Source: Treponema sp. | GTDB lineage: Bacteria; Spirochaetota; Spirochaetia; Treponematales; Breznakiellaceae | Length of the DNA: 9,048 bases | Direction: 5' to 3' | Assembly: GCA_031254175.1 (NCBI GenBank) | Contig: JAIRUY010000170.1 | Location: 1-9,048, forward strand | Shown here: positions 6,562-9,048 of the stretch, one piece after another | Numbering within the stretch: the stretch's first letter is position 1 | How the letters are laid out: each line of letters opens with the position of its first letter | Program-made: the position numbers and the translations under genes | Notes under the pieces: model-generated | What the model saw: only the letters and a program-made list of their open reading frames with translations | What the model was told of the DNA's origin: nothing | Database searches by the model: none

Positions 6562-7848
6562 ATGAATACTTTTGATAATCTTGGCATTCATCCTCAATTT
6601 ATTGAAAAACTGAAGGAAAGGTCTATTGTTCAGCCTACTGCCATTCAGAGCCTCGTGATTCCCCGTCTGCTTGACGGGAAAAACCTTCTTTTCCGTTCAG
6701 CCACAGGAACCGGAAAAACATTTGCCTATTTATTGCCTGCACTGCAGCAAATTTTTTCAGGGATTCATTCTGTAACACCATTGCGCAGAGGCACAGAGTC
6801 GCAGAGAGAGAACAGACATAACCAGCCTTTGGTTTTAATTTGCGCTCCCACGCTGGAACTTTGTTCACAGATAAAGGCGGAAGTTGATTTTTTATCATCC
6901 GGCACGAATCTGCAAACAGCGCTGCTTATCGGTTCTGTCAATATCGATAAGCAGATCGAAAACTTAAAGAAAACAAAACCAGCTGTAATAGTCGGCAATC
7001 CGCCTAGGCTGCTTGTTTTGTCAAAAATGCGGAAGTTAAAATTTACTAAATTACAGTTTCTTGTTTTGGATGAAGCTGACAGGCTTACGGCGCAGGAATG
7101 TCTGGAAGAAACAAAAGAACTGCTGGCTGTCATAAAAAGGGACATGGAATATGCCGCCGCCCGCGATTCCCGGGAAGACACGCCTCGCCTTGTTGTGCGC
7201 TGCGCCTGTTCGGCTACGGTTGACAAAAAAACCTGTTCGCAGCTTGGCACGCTTTTTGAGAATGCGGAAATTATTGAAAGCGCCGATCATGAAATCTTAA
7301 GAGAGAGGATTGAACACTGGGCGATTTTCAGTGAGAAACGGCGGAAAGTTCAAACACTGCGCTCTTTGCTGGCCGCGATTAAAGGTAAACCGGCAAGGAG
7401 CGGCAAAAAATCCCGGCTTAAAGCGCTTGTTTTTACGAGCCGGAATGATGAAGCGGGAAAGATTCTTTCACAATTGCAATACCACCATCTTTCTGCGGCG
7501 GGGCTTTTCGGTAAAATAAACAATAAACCAATTACAGGCACGGAACGTAAGGCTGCTCTTGATTCATTCCGCGGGGGAAAAACAGAAGTGCTTGTGTCTA
7601 CGGATCTTGCCGGGCGCGGTCTTGATATTCCGGGTATCACTCATGTCATTGCCATGGATGTGCCTTCGGAAAGCGAAGTTTATATTCATCGCTGCGGCCG
7701 CACAGGCAGAGCAGGCAAGCGGGGAATTATGGTTACAATCGGCGATGAAACGCAGATGCGCCTGCTTGCCTCACTGGAAAAAAAGTTAATGATCAGGATA
7801 AACCCCAAGGAACTGTATGAAGGCCGAATCTGTGTGCCTCAGCCATAG
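6562..7848 (+). CDS. DEAD-box ATP-dependent RNA helicase
   Basis: This 428-residue protein is a superfamily 2 RNA helicase core with little extra at either end, so a role in RNA unwinding (ribosome assembly, mRNA decay or translation) is expected, but not a specific substrate. Motifs in order: Q-motif QPTAIQ (24-29), motif I SATGTGKT (46-53), motif II LDEAD (169-173), motif III SAT (217-219), motif IV LVFTSR (289-294), motif V STDLAGRGLDIPG (346-358) and motif VI HRCGRTGRAGKRG (376-388). Two sites depart from the family: motif Ia reads PTLEL where PTREL is usual, and Ib reads NPPRL where TPGRL is usual. Residues 74-84 come from a short DNA repeat between motifs I and Ia. It begins 16 bases after the ATPase stop with only a distant AGGG (6544-6547), so it may be read from the importer transcript. 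No basic C-terminal tail is present. Confidence 0.93.
   Translation: MNTFDNLGIHPQFIEKLKERSIVQPTAIQSLVIPRLLDGKNLLFRSATGTGKTFAYLLPALQQIFSGIHSVTPLRRGTESQRENRHNQPLVLICAPTLELCSQIKAEVDFLSSGTNLQTALLIGSVNIDKQIENLKKTKPAVIVGNPPRLLVLSKMRKLKFTKLQFLVLDEADRLTAQECLEETKELLAVIKRDMEYAAARDSREDTPRLVVRCACSATVDKKTCSQLGTLFENAEIIESADHEILRERIEHWAIFSEKRRKVQTLRSLLAAIKGKPARSGKKSRLKALVFTSRNDEAGKILSQLQYHHLSAAGLFGKINNKPITGTERKAALDSFRGGKTEVLVSTDLAGRGLDIPGITHVIAMDVPSESEVYIHRCGRTGRAGKRGIMVTIGDETQMRLLASLEKKLMIRINPKELYEGRICVPQP
6783..6806 (+). repeat. Tandem octamer repeat (consensus KCRCAGAG, three units) inside the helicase gene
   Basis: GCGCAGAG, GCACAGAG and TCGCAGAG lie end to end at 6783-6790, 6791-6798 and 6799-6806, followed by AGAGAAC. 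The 24 bases equal eight codons, so the helicase frame is kept, and they encode part of LRRGTESQREN (residues 74-84). Similar GCAGAGGCGCAGAG-type repeats are, from memory, common in intergenic DNA of several bacterial groups. Whether this one belongs to a family dispersed in this genome cannot be seen from one window. Confidence 0.6.
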
Positions 7849-7870
7849 ATGAAAAAAACCTCGATTGGAT

Positions 7871-8806
7871 TTAATTTAAGTCCTTTTTCGCAAACCATGG
7901 AATTATCGGGCTTGTATGTGCTTTATAGTCTTTGTATTTGGGATATTTGCCGCCTGTTATGCTTTCGGTAAATATTGTAGAACCAATAAAAAGAATAGTC
8001 AGCATTACAGGACCGAAGAAGCCGCTTTGCACAAAACCACAGACGAGAGACAGCGCCATTAACCAGACTGACCACCAGAAACCCAACTCGCCAAAATAAT
8101 TCGGATGACGGCTGTAACGGAAAAGACCCTGCGAAAAAAATCCGTTTTTTACATCATTTGTATATTTTTCAGGGAATTTTTTTCCTTCTCCTGCGGCTTT
8201 TTTTGCAATGTGAAAATTCCACTGCATTTGATCGGCGGCAGTCTCAATGCATATAAAAATAAAGGCTAATACCGCAAACACACAGAAAAGTACTGAGCAT
8301 CCGATTCCGGCTTTGATAATACTATAAACAGGCCATGTGAATAGTAAAAATAATCCAATTTGAAATGAACTTATAAAAAACAGATTAAAAAGCTGCCATA
8401 AAACGGGGTTTTTAATCTTTGCCCGTAAAACATTCCAGCGATAATCTTCGGTTCCGGTATATCCGCCCTTGCGCGCGAAATTAAAACTTAAACGTAAACC
8501 CCACAAGGAAACCAATGCGGCAATTAAACACAACGAAAAGGTAAAACCTCCTCTGTATGCGTAATACCACACAAAAGCCACAGGCAGTATGCTCCATAAT
8601 CTGTCAACCCATGAATAATCGCCTGTTATCAATCCAAAAGCAAATGAGCAGAGGGCAAAGCCCAGCGCGCACAGCGCTGTAATAATGAGCGGATCGGCAG
8701 ATGTAAAAAATGAGGCTAAGTCCCTGCCTGAAAACGGGAGCATTACCAGCGCGCAAATGCCAATTGCAAAAACAATAAATGTTAAAAAAAGTATAAAACG
8801 TTTCAT
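7871..8806 (-). CDS. DUF1295 / steroid 5-alpha-reductase-like integral membrane protein
   Basis: This 311-residue protein has about seven or eight hydrophobic segments (near 4-24, 39-61, 72-84, 88-106, 136-158, 164-187, 241-260 and 262-280). Its conserved motifs are those of DUF1295: SWVDRLWSILP (65-75), WGLRLSFNFARKGG (102-115), ETAADQMQW (188-196) and GLFRYSRHPNYFGE (227-240). The last resembles the NADPH-binding C-terminal region of 5-alpha reductases and isoprenylcysteine methyltransferases. An oxidoreductase or related lipid enzyme is therefore possible, but no bacterial substrate is assigned here. It is somewhat longer than the members I recall, mainly by an N-terminal membrane segment. 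No ribosome site precedes the ATG at 8806, and the promoter upstream predicts a leaderless message. The gene converges on the helicase, leaving 22 bases between stops with no clear terminator. Confidence 0.88.
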   Translation of the reverse strand: MKRFILFLTFIVFAIGICALVMLPFSGRDLASFFTSADPLIITALCALGFALCSFAFGLITGDYSWVDRLWSILPVAFVWYYAYRGGFTFSLCLIAALVSLWGLRLSFNFARKGGYTGTEDYRWNVLRAKIKNPVLWQLFNLFFISSFQIGLFLLFTWPVYSIIKAGIGCSVLFCVFAVLAFIFICIETAADQMQWNFHIAKKAAGEGKKFPEKYTNDVKNGFFSQGLFRYSRHPNYFGELGFWWSVWLMALSLVCGFVQSGFFGPVMLTILFIGSTIFTESITGGKYPKYKDYKAHTSPIIPWFAKKDLN

Positions 8807-8812
8807 GACATG

Positions 8813-8841
8813 ATTATATCAGATATAAAATATTTTTACAA
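8813..8841 (-). promoter_or_regulatory. Strong extended -10 promoter for the DUF1295 gene, predicting a leaderless mRNA
   Basis: On the minus strand TTGTAA (8841-8836, 4 of 6) is followed by a 17-base spacer and a perfect TATAAT (8818-8813), preceded by TGA to make an extended -10 (TGATATAAT). The -10 ends only six bases before the ATG at 8806, so the usual start point falls at or next to the start codon. The -35 box directly abuts the stop codon of the upstream CorC-like gene, so the promoter fills almost the whole 35-base gap. Confidence 0.6.
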
Positions 8842-9048
8842 CTAATCAATAATTTTTGTTATCAGCAGCTTGTCTATCCTGTTACCGTCCATTTCTTTTA
8901 CATGGAATCTGTACCCATGATACTCATAACAGTCTCCGGCGCGCGGAAGTTCCCCTGCAAGATGTAAAATAAAACCGGCAAGAGTATGAAAATCTCCGCC
9001 CCCGCCGAGTGCAATTGAAAGCGCCGCCTCCGCGTCATCAATGTTTAA
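8842..9048 (-). CDS. C-terminal end of a CorC/HlyC-domain protein (CNNM/hemolysin family), cut by window edge
   Basis: The last 68 codons of a minus-strand gene run from the right edge to a TAG at 8844-8842. The peptide contains DFHTLAGFILHLAGELPRAGD, then YEYHGYRFHV and KEMDGNRIDKLLITKI. This matches the CorC/HlyC transporter-associated domain at the end of UPF0053/CNNM proteins, which usually have an N-terminal DUF21 membrane domain and a CBS pair before it; those would lie outside the window. Members are linked to magnesium or cobalt efflux, or annotated as hemolysins; the role here cannot be chosen. The DUF1295 gene follows on the same strand after 35 bases but appears to have its own promoter. 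Confidence 0.85.
   Translation of the reverse strand, partial: LNIDDAEAALSIALGGGGDFHTLAGFILHLAGELPRAGDCYEYHGYRFHVKEMDGNRIDKLLITKIID

Noticed and set aside
6131..7640. Long minus-strand frames opposite the ABC ATPase and helicase (for example 6131-6532 and 6765-7250)
   Set aside because: They lie wholly within genes with complete diagnostic motifs on the plus strand. Their serine- and arginine-rich translations are typical antisense shadows.
7849..7870. Shared terminator between the convergent helicase and DUF1295 genes
   Set aside because: On the minus strand a T run follows CCAATCGAGG, but no stem with a reasonable loop can be formed there, so there is no support beyond the T run.
1..9048. 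CRISPR array, tRNA/rRNA, insertion sequence, phage or toxin-antitoxin genes
   Set aside because: I looked for regularly spaced repeats, cloverleaf-like segments, transposase motifs and small paired genes and saw none. The window is filled by housekeeping, transport and signalling genes.

Overview
The window carries ordinary bacterial genes packed closely on both strands. It has no rRNA, tRNA, CRISPR array or transposase that I can see. Base composition is moderate and leans AT by eye, with very AT-rich intergenic DNA. A spirochaete, perhaps Treponema-like, is my best guess. It rests on gene content (a MalT-like regulator beside a soluble hybrid kinase), the relaxed lipobox FAGC of the binding protein, and the general sequence style. 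No marker gene settles it, so the taxonomic call is weak.

Layout from left to right. (1) Positions 1-2403, minus strand: a large MalT/LAL-type ATP-dependent LuxR-family regulator, open to the left edge, where it is cut just inside the C-terminal LuxR helix-turn-helix. (2) A 158-base AT-rich divergent promoter region. (3) 2562-4148, plus strand: a soluble PAS-HisKA-HATPase-receiver hybrid histidine kinase. (4) A 120-base gap holding an imperfect hairpin, a good sigma-70-type promoter and repeated CATACTT heptamers. (5) 4269-6545, plus strand: a complete polar amino acid ABC importer (lipoprotein binding protein, HisM/GlnP-type permease, HisP/GlnQ-type ATPase). (6) 6562-7848, plus strand, 16 bases further on: a DEAD-box RNA helicase with an in-frame octamer repeat. 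(7) Convergent to it, 7871-8806, minus strand: a DUF1295/steroid 5-alpha-reductase-like membrane protein with its own promoter and an apparently leaderless start. (8) 8842-9048, minus strand: the C-terminal end of a CorC/HlyC-type (CNNM/hemolysin family) protein entering from the right edge.

The importer genes very probably form one transcription unit, and the helicase may be co-transcribed with them. The regulator and hybrid kinase share a divergent promoter region and sit directly upstream of the importer, so one or both could control it, but that link is inferred from position alone. I found no convincing new multi-gene system. The most interesting signals are small: the heptamer array over the importer promoter, the octamer repeat inside the helicase, and the promoter that places a transcription start at or next to a start codon.
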